From positions 139,175,464-139,239,463 of the forward strand of contig JBOZIK010000001.1 in the NCBI GenBank assembly GCA_051453625.1: 64,000 nucleotides of DNA, written 5' to 3'. This DNA is from Welwitschia mirabilis. Taxonomy: Eukaryota; Gnetophyta; Gnetopsida; Welwitschiales. Of the stretch, positions 22,690-35,221 are shown in pieces. The notes below the pieces were generated by a model. That model had not been told where the DNA came from. It ran no database searches and saw nothing but the letters and a program-made list of their open reading frames with translations. Position 1 is the first letter of the stretch, and each line of letters starts with the position of its first letter. Position numbers and translations under genes: made by a program.

Positions 22690-23843
22690 GTTAAACAATA
22701 CATATGTTAAGCACTTATAAATTTATAAGAATATAAATCCTATTATATATTTAACAACCTTTCTTCTTAATAATCTTATAGTTATAACCATTATAATCTT
22801 AATTCCTAATATCTATAAAGCTAATTATATCCTCAATAATCTTAGACCATAAGTAAAATTAATTATATCCTTGATGATACTAGATTTAAAAATAATAATG
22901 TCCTCTAATAATCATGAATTTGATTATACCTATAATTTTTCTACCTCTTAAATCTATACCAAATTACATTCATATTAATCTCAATAATTACAAAGATTAC
23001 ACTAATGATAATTCTAGGACTGTAATAATCTTAGAAGTTGATTATATTTAGAATACTTCCAAAATATTCATAAGGTTAACTATAACCCCAACACCTAGAT
23101 GATAATTATATTAATCATATTTATGATAATCCTAAATTCATAAAAAAACTTAGAAGGATGATGAATTCAAGTCATTAAAGATTCTATTATCTTATAGCTA
23201 TAGATATAATAATCTAGGAGAATTACAATTATCTTAACAATTTAGCATAATGACTTTATATGATTTCTTAAAGAGCTTAAGATTTTGTAAAACATATAAA
23301 TACATAAAATATTGCATTATAATTAGATACCCTTGAAAATAATCAAACATTTATTCAAGTTATTCATCCTGAATTATATGGACACCTAAACTTAAAGCAA
23401 AAGCCCATATCTATAACTTATAAACCTAGTAAACCTTACCTATTTAAGATAAAGAAAGGGGATAAACTTGATTATGTACTTTAAATCATAATGAGGACTA
23501 ATCATATTATAATGATAACCATGTACTTCATAAGATCATAAAAATATTATAAGTTTAACCTTTAATTATATTTATCCTGTTTTTAAATGTAATCTCATAA
23601 AAAATTTCACTTCTTTCAAATGCCTTTTAATTATAATTTAAACCTTGAGGCTAGGTAAATTGCATTAAGTAATCAATATCAAGGGAATTTACAAGAGATT
23701 TAGTAACCTAATGATAAAAATTAAGCCTTATTTAACTTGAATATAGTAGCATTGATAAATACATTCATGCAGTTCCTATCACAAATAATAAGTCAAGGTT
23801 AAAATCTATAAGTAAATAATGGTATCAATTAACCTAAGGAAGT
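22690..23843 (+). repeat. Family A leader with degenerate tandem repeats (inverted copy of 2,530-3,744)
   Basis: It has the same repeat words as the leader at 2.5-3.7 kb, in reverse complement. The match continues to the segment at about 23,770-23,790, which pairs with about 2,540-2,570 at the gag start. The sequence then enters an N gap, so gag of this copy is not seen. Confidence 0.65.
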
Positions 23844-23943
23844 NNNNNNNNNNNNNNNNNNNNNNNNNNNNNNNNNNNNNNNNNNNNNNNNNNNNNNNNN
23901 NNNNNNNNNNNNNNNNNNNNNNNNNNNNNNNNNNNNNNNNNNN
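23844..23943. other. Assembly gap (100 N)
   Basis: Run of one hundred N, the usual placeholder for a gap of unknown size. Confidence 0.99.
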
Positions 23944-24399
23944 AATAGGATACTTAAGGAAATTATATCAAAAAGATATTTAAAAATTAGAGAGATATAA
24001 ATGGATTATAAAAAATTAGAAAAATTGAACATTTCACCTACTTGAAACTCTATTAGTTGGTCATCTGGGTTATCATCCAGATGATGTGGGGAATGATAGG
24101 CTTAAAAAAAAGTCTTTGAAATCAGAAACCTATGATATAATTTTTATTTTTATAGATAATTAGTAAATGTAATAAAACATCCCTTTACTAAATTAAATAG
24201 TAATGAAATAGAAAGATTGCTTAAGTAAAATTAACCCTTATCATAACATGTAAAAATTAATGATAGTCATAAAAAATTAGGTACAAATCAGTACACCATG
24301 CTATAAAAATAATGTGTCTATATAAAATCAAAATAGTTTTTAGTAAAAAAGTGCATAGAAGGGGAGATACAAAATAATAATACAAAATCACTTTCCTCA
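23944..24399. other. Unassigned AT-rich DNA
   Basis: No coding pattern seen. It contains a perfect TCATCCAGATGA at 24,073-24,084, a word also found in Athila non-coding parts of this window. Confidence 0.4.
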
Positions 24400-25740
24400 T
24401 CGATGCACAATAAACTCTGGTTCAGCAACTGGCTTAGTAGAAGGGGGAGAAAAGGGAGGATGCTTAGGATCTATGAGGAAATGGAGGTCTAAAGATATGG
24501 AGATAGATCTGACTATCTCGTCACCCTAGACATGTGCAGCCTCAGGAATATCCATTATCACACTTTACTAAATGGAAATGACACACTAGTGCATGTCGAT
24601 AATCTGATCATCAGTGTGCTACCCTCTCCTCTCAATAGAGAGGACCCTCTACTCTAAAGTCTAGATCCTTTGATTAAGTAACTAGATACTTGTATTAATG
24701 AATCCTATGATGGTCTCAGTGATCTCATCCAGGAGGGCCTAAATTTGTTGAAGAGAAGCTCCAACTACAAGGCTCTATACCTGAGGTCTTTCTACCTCTC
24801 TTGGAACCTGTATACTCATGTCCTACAGATAGTGAGATGAGGTCTGAATGTTTAATAAATGCTACTCACGCAGGAGCTTTGGTATCATAAATCATTTAAA
24901 AAGTGCTAAAAAAGGGCATGGATAACCAAGTATCTGAAGCTATTGTGCCTCAACCATAGATTTGAATCTCCTTCAAAAAAGTTGGAAGATCCATTTACTC
25001 CCCATGTCTAAATTTTGTTAATACCTGCAATTGCATTACCATGGTGTAACTATTATGAAAAGATGAGTTGATGTTATAGATCAACCCTTTGTACAAAACC
25101 TTACATGTAGAGGTTATCTAAGCAATAAATATCCCCCGTCGATCAGTTGTAAGATTAACTAGTATATCCAAAATAGTGTCATATGCTCGACGCTTCTCAG
25201 TCCCACTAGCTGAGTGTATATGCATGCTCCCCAGCTCACCAAGATTTGTGATAACTATAATATGGGATTGAAAAATTGCTATCTCATGGTCCCATATGTA
25301 TGCGATAATTATATCCTATAGCTGACAATGAGCATCAGGTTTCCTCTCAATATGCATGGTGTCATAAAATTCCCTTATCTCTAAAATATAATATGACTCA
25401 TGCACATTTGTAATCCATTTAAGCCATAAATATATAAGTCTTTGGTCTACCTCCAGCTCAATATGTCTCATAAAATATTCAAAGTATTACTCGACATGAA
25501 TACTAGTTGTCTGTATGGTCATAGAACATCTATGCCGAGGTGGTGGATGTGCAGACTCCACAAGCTCTATCTCTAGCTTAATTGTAAGACCTGTCTCCTA
25601 CTCTATTGCCTTGGATTTAGCCTTGGCCTATCTATCTCTATGCGTATGGGGCCTACACAATCGAAAACACCCAAAACGTCATGCAAAAATACAAAGACAT
25701 GTCAAAAATGTTGCATGGATGCACAATAACGACCCCTAAA
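24400..25740 (-). pseudogene. Accessory plant transposon-protein-like ORF, level 2 Athila
   Basis: From about 25,740 downward one minus-strand frame stays readable: HPPPRHRCSMTIQ, YFEYFMRHIELEVDQRLIYL, ILEIREFYDTM (the R-E-F-Y core of the plant transposon-protein domain), IIVITNLGELGSMHIHSASG, then KRRAYDTILDILVNLTTDRR. After a frameshift a helical, probably coiled-coil segment reads LDEITETIIGFINTSI, then LLNQRI and VLSIERRG. In-frame stops are TAG or TAA where Q is expected. It lies downstream of the integrase on the same strand, where Athila elements often carry an extra ORF. The function is unknown. Confidence 0.6.
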
Positions 25741-27989
25741 AATTGATAGAAATTATTAAAAAAACTAAAAATATGTCCTTCCCCCCTAAAAGTTACAATG
25801 CATCCCAACTTTCCTAAATGCGAGGAAAAAAGAAATATGCAAAAAGTCCAAAAATGATAGTTTTAGTGGGTCCCACATGAAGTGAAAATTTAAAGTGCTC
25901 AAATAAAAAATATAATTTGGTAGAATCATAGAACACATAACACTAATTAATTTTTCCTAAAGGACCATGATGTTTTAACCTATGGTTTACAAGAAAACAA
26001 GTGTAAAAGGTGAAAAAATTAAAACACTTGTAAAACGCACATTTGCTTATAACCTAAAAAATATGTGGTGAAATTCAAACTCATAAGTCCCAAATTGAAG
26101 AGCATGAAAACCTAAGTAATATACTTAAAAATTTTGTATTGTAACATTGAAAAACAAGGGCAAAAAATAGAAGAAAAGAGAAACATATCTCATTTTTGAA
26201 AATTTAGTGAAATCTTATGAATTTAGACACAAAATTAGATGGGACAAGTTCCAAAGCGCTGGTACAGGCTCGAGGGATTTTTGTATTTTGAAGGAATAGA
26301 TAAAAATGATGAAGAAATGAGGAAAACATGTTTAGGCTATGGTTATATTACACTATTATTTACTCATGTCATCCAGACAACAACCTAAGACGACTCTCAG
26401 AAAAAATTAGACTGTCATCCTCCCTTTGTCGTCTAAATGAGAAGACGGATGAAAAAAATTTAAAACTTTTTCAAAAAGAAAGATATCAAATAGTAAACTT
26501 AAACTCAGATATAATCATTTTAGTATCAATTCTAAATAGAAAAACTCAAAAAGACAGAAAAGAAGAAAGAAAACTAGGAAAATTAAGGGAAAAAGGATAA
26601 AATCACAAGGAAAAAATACTATGGCTAAAGAAAACAGACTATCTAGGCTAAAACTTGTCAATAAAAGCTAAGTAAATGTGCCTAAATGAAAAAAAAAAAT
26701 AAAAATAAACTAAAAACTCCATAAGCTACAAGAAAACTTATAAAAACTAGAAAGCAAAAAAAAATGTTCTTTTTTGATTTCAAATGCTCACTAAAAAAAA
26801 AAATGATATAACATGAAAGAATAGTAAGAAAACTACTAAATGATTAAGGTCTTATAAAAGAATGAGAAAAATGCATAAATAACTTTAAAATCCCAAACTC
26901 AAAAACCAAAAAACACAGAATAAAAATGAACATAAGAAACAAGGAGAAGATTGTTTACCTATCCTAAGTACTAATCTAGCAAAATCCAAAGAAAGACATT
27001 ATCAAGATACTTGAGTAAATATGCATGNNNNNNNNNNNNNNNNNNNNNNNNNNNNNNNNNNNNNNNNNNNNNNNNNNNNNNNNNNNNNNNNNNNNNNNNN
27101 NNNNNNNNNNNNNNNNNNNNNNNNNNNTACTTGAGTAAATATGCATGATAAAATGTATAAAATTCATAGAGTTTTACTTAAAAAGACAGTGGTTATGATG
27201 ATATCCAAAAATTTAAGTGCTTAGAACCATGAATGTCAAGATCAAAAGTTACTTAGAAATGAACTCACATACTCTCATTCTACAAAGATACCTAAATATT
27301 TAAAAGTAAAATGATCAAGTAAAAATACTAAGAGTCTAGAAAATAATTAATTATTTTAATGACATTAGAAATACAACTGATCTCCTAGCCTTAAATTCTA
27401 TTACAACTTCTTACATGATGACGGAAATGCAACCACAGTTAGAGGAGTAAGGACCTATGAAGCATGATCAACTAACCTCTCAGTGGAGTTCCCATAGCTA
27501 CCAATACTACCAAAGGTTTATTTTATAAAAATTTACTCCTGTGTGATAGAACATCATGGTGATCATGTATTTTTTTTCTTGAAGCATAACATATAATAGA
27601 TCATGGTCCTTATTTCTCTTTTTTTTATTTTTTGTGAAAATTCTCACATGATCACACCCTTAAAAAGATGAAGGTGAATAAGTGAGATAAAAGATAAGAA
27701 AAAAAAAACTCATAAATAATTCAAGGCCTTAAAACCATTGAAAAAACACAAAAATTAAGGCATCTTCCTTTAACTAAAGTCCATAGACATGAGAATATCT
27801 CAAGATTAGGTGAATCCAATCTTACCATTGTAAGCGCCCAAGTATGAATACTAATCATAAAACCTCATAAAGCAATACACAAGTCAAGTTTAAATGATGA
27901 TTAGATAACATCATTAAATCAACCAAAGGAGTAGGCTAAGAAAAAAAACTAAGATAATGATAAGGAGGAAGTCCTCCTCATCAAGGGAA
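25741..27989. other. Unassigned AT- and purine-rich DNA, interrupted by a gap
   Basis: I see no family motif. The segment 26,360-26,450 contains repeated gtcatc/gatgac words like those in Athila leaders. The 90-codon frame at 26,328-26,600 is lysine-rich A-rich translation without a recognisable pattern. The region should contain the 3' end of the Athila element. Confidence 0.4.
27028..27127. other. Assembly gap (100 N) flanked by a 20-bp duplication
   Basis: tacttgagtaaatatgcatg stands directly before and directly after the N run. This suggests an unclosed overlap more than real missing sequence. Confidence 0.95.
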
Positions 27990-28990
27990 ATCTATAAAAC
28001 AAGTGCTTCTACCATGTTTATAGTTGCATCTAAAGATCCTTTATATAATTTCAACTATTGTTCATTAACCTTTTGAACCTCTCTAGTCTTTAAGTCTAAA
28101 ATATTAACTGAGCCATTGGGATGCACTTTCTCTATAAGTTAAGGATCTAACCATTTATAGGTGAACTTTTTATTCAAAAGATAAACTCTAATGTTGTATA
28201 ATAAAACAAGTTGACTGGATTCAAACTTCTTATAAAACACCTTTTTATCATATTTGAACTTCACTTGGGATTTATGGATTAATATTGATGATGTATGATA
28301 CGAGTTAATTTTTCATCAAAATGATCCAATTGGACTAATCTATGTTTGCGATTTTCATGAAGATCCACAAGATTAAGTTGATTGAAGCGCGATGCGAATT
28401 GTAGCATACATCAACTAGTAAAACACAAAATTTACCATACATAAGTTCATAAGGTGAAAAACCAAGAGAAGTACATCAAGTAATATGTTAAGCCCAAAGT
28501 ACATTGTTAAGTTTAAAAACCTAAGACTTTTTATTAGCAGAGATAAGTTTTTGTAAAATTTTATTTATTTCTCTATTCACATTTTCATCTTATCCTTTAA
28601 TTTGAGGATGATAGGCACAAGCTACTTTATGTTCTATACTAATAGATAAAAGAAATTTTCTAAAAAGCTAATTAATAAAATAAGTACCCTGATCACTAAT
28701 AATAAATCTAGGAAAACCAAATCTCTAAAAAATATGAGTTCTAAAAAAAATCATAAATAGTTCAGACATCATTCAAAGAAGTAGGCATGACTTTAACACA
28801 TTTAATCACATAATTCATAGCCACTAAAATGTAATCATTACCAAAAGAAGGTGGATAAATGTGTCCTATAAAATCAATACCCTAGCAATTAAAAAGAACA
28901 CACTCAAAAATAGGTCTAAGGGGTATTTCCTATAAATGAACAACACTACCATAATTCTAACAAGGATCACACATTCTAACAAAATTAAAG
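27990..28990 (-). pseudogene. Integrase, level 2 Athila element
   Basis: From 28,990 downward the minus strand gives C-D-P-C, EIPLRPIFECVLFNC, GIDFIGH, PPSFGNDYILVAMNYV (usual W-G-I-D-F-M-G-P-F-P-P-S-x-G-N), later a decayed YHPQ block near 28,600 with NREI after it, then NVLWA and LGFSPYELMYGK (about 28,430-28,490). These blocks and their order match Athila-lineage integrase. The frame is broken by many stops. Confidence 0.85.
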
Positions 28991-29879
28991 GAATCTCAAA
29001 AAATAGTAGGTTAATAAAAACTAGAATGGAGGATTTTAATCACTATCTAATATCCACTAAAGTATCCTCTAAAAAAACCACCATGACAAAGATGAAGGAT
29101 TTTAGGTATTTCCCAATCAAGCTCACATTTTCTCATAATTTGGTCTTTACACATATGGTAGAAATATGGATCTATCCATTCATAGTCACCTATTCTAGGG
29201 AGAAAATATTTGCATTAATTATAAGTCCAATATTATGGAGTTTTCATTGTTATAAGATAATTAACAATATCCGCACATGAAGAGAAGGATGAAAAGAAGA
29301 TATAGTAAAAAGCTACTCATTAGAAAAAGAATCATCAATGATAGAATCATCTAGAGAAAAGAAAGATGAGATAAAAAATCGGTAATAGAATTATGCTTCC
29401 CTACTTTATCTATGATGGTTAAGTTAAAATCTTACATAAGGAGGATCCATCCAATCAAATATGCACTAGAGTCTTTCTTGATCATGAGGTAATGAATAAC
29501 AATGTGATTGGTGTAAACATTGGTATGAAAGCCTAAAAGATAATACTCAAGAGAATCAAAGTAAAAGATAATGGCTAGAATCTCTTTCTCTATAGTGGTA
29601 TAATTCATTTAAGCTTTAGACAAAGACTTGCTATGGTAATATATATCTTTAAAATCATTTTTATATTTCTAACAAAGAACCCCACCCATGGTAAAATTAC
29701 TTGCATTACACATAAGTTCAAAATATTTTTCCTAGTTGGATCCCATTATTATAGGATCATAAGAAAGTTTATGTTTACGCCTATCAAAATCAAGCTGAGA
29801 AGATTCGTTCTATTCAAAATTTGGATTCTTTTTCTAGTAATGAGTTACAGTATTTATAGATATTGGCATAATCATAAAT

Positions 29880-30460
29880 AAGTCAATAGTAAAAAACATA
29901 ATAACCAAGAAAAGATCTAACCTGTTTAACATTTATAGGAGGATTTAGGTTTTTAATAATACCAACTTTTAAAGCATCCATTCTAATCCTATCTTTCGAG
30001 ATATGGTGACCTAAAATAATTGCACTTTCAATAAGAAATAAAATCTTTTCCCAACTCAAGTATAGGCCACTAGAAATATAATGATTAATGACTTTCTCTA
30101 ATCGATCTAAAATTTGTTCAAAAGTTTCAGTATAAATGGAGAAGTTATTCATAAAAATCTCAATAGAATTCTCAAGCATATCAGAAAAAATTTCCATCAT
30201 AGCACATTGAAAAATACTGAGAGCATTACGAAGTCCGAAAGGTATGCATCGAAAAGTGAAAGTATCAAAAGGAGAAGTAAAAGTGATTTTGGCTTAGTCC
30301 TTACTAGAAATGCAAACCTGGTTATAACCACTATAACCATCAAGAAAATAGTAAAATGCATAACCTTAAATCTTATCAACTATCTAATCAAGAAAAGGCA
30401 TAGGATATGGTCATTTTGATTACTTAATTTAGTTTTTTAAAGCCTATGCACATTCTCCAT
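29880..30460 (-). pseudogene. Reverse transcriptase, level 2 Athila element
   Basis: From about 30,370 the frames read AFYYFLDGYSGYNQVCISSK, CIPFGLRNALSIFQ, MMEIFSDMLENSIEIF, then MNNFSIY where the family has the M-DD-F-S catalytic box, so both catalytic aspartates are now N. It continues LGHHISKDRIRMDALKV and VKQVRSFLG. The piece 29,883-30,200 is open over 105 codons. RNase H is expected at about 29,000-29,870 but only scraps remain. Confidence 0.9.
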
Positions 30461-31138
30461 TTTCCACCTTTTTTAAGAACTACCATCAAGGGGCTAATCC
30501 ACTCACTATCAACTATTGAATAAATGATTCTAGCATCCATTAATTTTATGATTTACTCTTTAACAATTTATTTAAGGGATGGATTAAGCCTACATTGGGG
30601 TTTTCTTCATAGGTTTTACATTTGCTTTAAGGTAGATTTTATGTTGAATAATCAATATGGGAATGGCTATCAAATTATTATGGAATTAAGTGAACGCATT
30701 TACCTTATATTGTAGAAGAGAGACTAGAATCGATTCATATTGAGAGGTAAGATTTTTGTTAATGATCAAAGGTTTATTTAGGTTACTATTTAGGAAAATA
30801 TAATTTAGTACACTATTTAAAGGTTTCAGATTCAGACTTAAGTTCAGATTTTTATTTTCTATAAAATTCTTAGGAAAACAAACTGTCATCTCAGATTGTC
30901 ATCCAAACACCAGTAGTAGATGACCATCCTCAAAATAGGAAATCTCGGTTCTTCTAAAATCTCAAACTTTTACACAGTTGATAGAATTAGACTTTTTACT
31001 CTCCAAATCAAAAAATTCAGTTTTTAGATGGTCAAAATTAAGTTGATTTTCAAAAATATACAAGTTATCTACTTTCGATTGTTCATCAAACAATGTTGGT
31101 TTGTGAAGCATGGACCACCTCTCCTCAAGTGGACAGTG

Positions 31139-31582
31139 CTATGAAAATAAGATTGGCTTGATGTCTTCCTCTACACTTAAATCATTTCCTAAATCTTTTT
31201 CATCCACATCAAAAACCCTTATTGAAAACTTTTTATTTCCAAAATAACACTTTATCAAATTGGTTCTTGTATTTATAATACAATGGGCTATTACATAGAA
31301 AGCTATACCTAGAAGAAAAGGATATTCACCATTATGCTCAACTTCTATAACTACAACATTAATAGGATAGACAACTTCTTCTTTCTGAATAACTAAATCC
31401 ATAATCACACCTAATGGTTTTTTCATAGATGTATTTACTAGTATTAAAATAACCTGTGCAGGTTTCACTCTTTCTTCCAATCTAAGTCTTTGACAAATGT
31501 GTAAGTGCATGATGTCGATACTAGTTACAATATTAATCAAGACTTTCTTAATCCTATAGTTTTCTTCTAAAGTAACACTCAC
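31139..31582 (-). pseudogene. Protease region, level 2 Athila element (open 147 codons)
   Basis: The open frame reads KKPLGVIMDLVIQKEEVVYP, INVVVIEVEH, then YPFLLGIAFYVIAHCIINTR (usual L-I-L-G-R-P-F-L-A-T-A-x-A-x-I) and IKCYFGNKKFSIRVFDV. These are the protease C-terminal blocks of Athila/Tat elements. The N-terminal active-site part lies above 31,582 in a broken frame. It is one of the longest intact stretches in the window. Confidence 0.8.
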
Positions 31583-32239
31583 AGTTACTACTCCTAGATC
31601 TTTAAACTTTAGACATTTTTGGCAAACTAAGTTATTAATAGGTTGAGCTAAAAAGAATTTACTAGGAATGGGATGTGTTTGCTTCCTCTTAAATAGGTCT
31701 TTTTATAATTTAAAATAATTTGGATTATCTTGTAAAAGTTTCCAAAATGGCAAATTAATGCTCACATTTTGCATTAATATTTTTAGATGATCATCAAAAA
31801 CAAGATTTGCGTTTAACCTATCGAGCCATGGGTAGTAGGTTTCTTATGTGAAGAGTTTTTCTTTTTGTTATTTAATAGAGAAGGAAAAGAATGATTTTCT
31901 AAGATTTTCTATGTCCTCTTCTTCATCATTTTTGTCACTTTATGATGTGGAAGTCTTATGAGTGGGAGGAGTTATGTCATTTTCACTTCTTATCATCACC
32001 TTTCAATCTTTTTTAACTTTGTTTGAATTCAGTAAAGATTGAGTGGCAAGAAACCCTTGTGATCTTTGATTAGCAAGCATAGTTTATTGTAAAATGCTCA
32101 TAAGGTTTTCAATGTTGTAGTTTATCTTTTTAATATTGGAGTTTATCTTTTCTTGTGTTTTTCTCAACTTCTTAATAGAATTCATAAGAAGATCACTTTG
32201 ATTTTAAGAGTTGGATGAGCTTGCTTGGTTGTGTGAATT

Positions 32240-33130
32240 ATTAGATTGAAAGTTCATGTTCTTAAATCTCTTCTTAAATGGTTAGAAGTAAGGATGCTTT
32301 ATTTGAAAATTTTAAAATTTAGTTTATTCACTCATCTTAGGTTGAAAGTAGTTGTGATTTTGGACTTATCTTTGATTTTGATTTTGGTTGTAGTTAGAGG
32401 ACCTCTGGTTAAAAGCACATACTTCCTCATAAATTCTCTCTTTGTAAGTTAGAAGTAAAGGACATTCTTTGATAACATGATAACTATCCTCATACAAATC
32501 ATAGGTAGGAGCTACAACTACATTCTCTTTGGTTGCCACCTTAGCATCTAGAATCATCTGAGTATAATTTTCCAAGCTTAAAGTAAAATCCTTTATAACA
32601 TTGGTTGGTTCATTTTCAATTCTTATTTTATTTTTTTCATGTTTTACCTCCTTAAGATCTTTAATGATTTACCCTATGGTTTGGTTTTCTCTACGTGAGG
32701 GTTTAGGCCATATTTAACTTACTTCTACCAATTATTCCAACACTTTCCAAGCATTTTCTAAGGTCTGGTTCAATAAATTACCTCCCCATAGAAAGTCTAC
32801 TAGTTAGTTTGTGTGACTGTTCAATCCACTGTAAAAGTAGTCTACTAGTTCTTTTTATGAAAAGGCATCTATAGGATTTAATGTAAAGTAACAAATAATA
32901 TCTCATATATAGAGGCTTAGATGTCATTAGGCATTTATTAAAAGTTGTTAATTTATTTCTTGTTTTTTCCTATAGTGGTTTTACTCATAAATCTCTTAAT
33001 AAAGGCTTCTTTAACTTGTCTCTATGATTTTAGGCTTTTGTAAGGAATCATTCTTAACCATAGTTTAGCCTTATCTTTTAAAGTTATAGGCAAGATGACC
33101 ATGTAGGTTCTATCACTTATGCATTTTTTA
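32240..33130 (-). pseudogene. Gag, level 2 Athila element
   Basis: Minus-strand frames give TLKDKAKLWLRMIPYKSLKS, RQVKEAFIKRFMSK (about 33,000-33,090), ELVDYFYSGLNSHTN, LVDFLWGGNLLNQTLENAW (about 32,740-32,870), matching the gag core K-A-x-x-W-L, FYxGL, GG. After this an open piece (32,366-32,575) reads VVAPTYDLYEDSYHVIKECP, in the place of the zinc knuckle; only the H and last C of the knuckle remain, followed by an N/Q-rich tail. Confidence 0.85.
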
Positions 33131-33450
33131 GCATTTCCAGAAGTAAGCACTAATTGTTCTATAATGATAATGTGTTGTAAGGGATCTTCATTAGGTTTAC
33201 CACTAAAAATAGGATATGTGTTTAGGTTTTGTAGTTCTACATCATTACCAAGAGATAAGTCAAAGGAGGTTTGGATTTCATGTTTCTTATTTGCAATGAG
33301 ATCTCTAAGGGTAACATGGACATTGGTTCAAACAGATATGATTGTAGGGGTTCCAATGACAAGGAATGAATTTGGTGAGACAGGTTGATTTTGTTTTTAT
33401 CACAAGGTAGGCATGGTTGGAAATGAAAAACTCTCATTCACATAGTCATC

Positions 33451-34100
33451 TAAAAAATTTTCTTTAGCAAAATCAGACTCTAAATAAACAAAAATAAATA
33501 ATGTAGGAATTTCTAAATTTTACATACCTTCGCTATGCTTCCTTGAGTTAGTTTCTAGATTGATTAAATCTTCTCAGATATTTTCCTTAATAAATAGTTA
33601 CTTCCTCTGGTATTTTTCTTTCTTATCAAATTTACCATACATGCTCAGAATCAAATGTACAGAGTGTTGTTCCTGTAGTCATCTAGATGATAGTCTAGAT
33701 GAAAAAAACATAAACCATAAAAAAGAAAAATGCAGAAAACAGAAACGAAAAACTGATAGATATAGAAAACTCTGAGAATAGACTGTCATCCATCTAAGTC
33801 AGCTAGATAATAGAGGGATGATGGAAAAAATCCTAAAATTTAAAAAAAAAAAAAATAGAAATAAAAAACACATGGCATATAGGCTGTCATCACTGAACAC
33901 CATCTAGATGATAAAACAAATGACAAATGTTTTTATTGCAGAACAGAAAAATGTTCATTTGAAAATAAAAAACTAATACTATGAAAAAGAAAAATCTATG
34001 CTACTGTAGATAAACTTACAATGCTCCTATATGTAAGAACTCAAACCAAGATCCAAAATACTCATTAAAGCAATGAAAACTCTCAAACTCCAAGAAGCCT
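33451..34100 (-). other. Leader of level 2 Athila between PBS and gag
   Basis: Non-coding, with repeated catctagatga words (perfect TCATCTAGATGA at 33,679-33,690; CATCTAGATG at 33,901-33,910) and A-rich runs. The stretch at 33,620-33,690 is related in reverse complement to about 63,785-63,890. Confidence 0.6.
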
Positions 34101-34118
34101 TTCTTAGTAACAGAACCA
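34101..34118 (-). other. Primer-binding site, tRNA-Asp type, level 2 Athila
   Basis: The minus strand reads TGGTTCTGTTACTAAGAA, an aligned but decayed form of TGGCGCCGTTGCCGGGGA. All but one of the changes are transitions. It lies three bases inside the LTR. Confidence 0.6.
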
Positions 34119-34121
34119 AGA

Positions 34122-35221
34122 TGTTGCGATGTATATTTATACAACTTTACATTTTTAGTTTAGTTGAGTCCTGTTAATCATAAATATTTGCACTAATACA
34201 ATGAACTAATATAGAAAAGAGTGACTTGAATGTCATTATCCTTGAAGGCCAAAGTAGGAACAAGAGAGTTTATTTTCATAGGAAAAAGCACTTTGTACTC
34301 TAACTATAGAAATAACTTGCAATGCATGAAAGTAAAATGCAACACACTTGTGCAAAGCTAATCTAAAAAAAGGATATAACAATTCACCTAATCTAAACTA
34401 ATCATACATAACCTTAACAAAGTTTGTCCTTATAATCTATATTACTAAATAAACTATCACCAAATAAAAAGAAACATAAGCTATGAGGATGAGATAAAAA
34501 CATGCACTAAAATCAAAAAATAAGTGTTTTGTATTATAACCACATCCATACCACAATGTAGCCATATCTCAATGGAGAAAATGCTACCCAACACTAAGGA
34601 AAATGTCTCTCTGCAACTAGAAAGATGGATCTGTAACCCTTTGATCTCTTATCATGAGAATTTATAATGCAAGCAAAGACAAGAAGTATTTGAGGGTAAG
34701 ACCAATATTTATTAATACACAAGCATACAACAAGATAGCCAAATAAGCATGGGTAAAACTGTAATGGCCATGATAAGGGAAATAGACAAATAGTTGGTAG
34801 AAATTAGGTGAGTGTTCAGTGTAGATGTTACAACAGTGTTATCTAACTAGTTGCCTGCATAATAATGGAGGTGATGCCATCTCATAAATAATCCACATCA
34901 GCTACTAGAATGATTATAGTCAACATCCCTATTAGGATGAACTACTCTATCCTCCATCAAGTCATCCATATAATGAGGTGAATGATGGCCTTCTATAAAT
35001 CTTCCATTAGTGCAACATCCTCAATGTTTTGCAAGGAATTTTCTTAGAAATTTAAAGAATTAAAAATTGCTCAAAATACTATAAATCATTATAGATATTG
35101 CATGTTTTCATCTCTTTCATCTTAGCTCTCCATTATTGTGAAATCAAGCATTTACCTATCTATTAACCTACAAAACCACTTAAAATACCCTACCAAATAT
35201 ATGTAAGTTGGTAGCACAACA
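34122..35221 (-). repeat. Level 2 Athila 5' LTR
   Basis: It pairs with 10,561-11,657 and, in reverse complement, with the interrupted LTR at 58,215-63,413. Ends are TGTTG and CAACA on the plus strand. Confidence 0.9.

Larger units (their letters stand above)
10561..35221 (-). mobile_element. Level 2: Athila-lineage retrotransposon with nested insertions
   Basis: LTRs at 10,561-11,657 and 34,122-35,221 begin TGTTG and end CAACA, lie in the same orientation, and are flanked by ATCAA and ATTAA. The minus strand carries the PBS (34,101-34,118), gag (about 33.1-32.2 kb), protease (31.6-31.1), RT (30.5-29.9), integrase (about 29.0-28.0) and a downstream accessory ORF (25.7-24.4). Integrase and RT blocks match the Athila lineage. 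The left part between the integrase side and the 3' LTR is occupied by level 3 elements, and the polypurine tract next to the 3' LTR is missing. Confidence 0.8.

Noticed and set aside
26328-26600. 90-codon lysine-rich plus-strand frame
   Set aside because: A-rich composition explains the openness; no family motif, splice signal or conserved neighbour.
26976-27167. Frame spanning the N run at 27,028
   Set aside because: More than half of it is unknown sequence and its two ends repeat the same 20 bases.
28936-30419. Several plus-strand frames (up to 114 codons)
   Set aside because: They run opposite to the Athila integrase and RT and contain none of the expected motifs.
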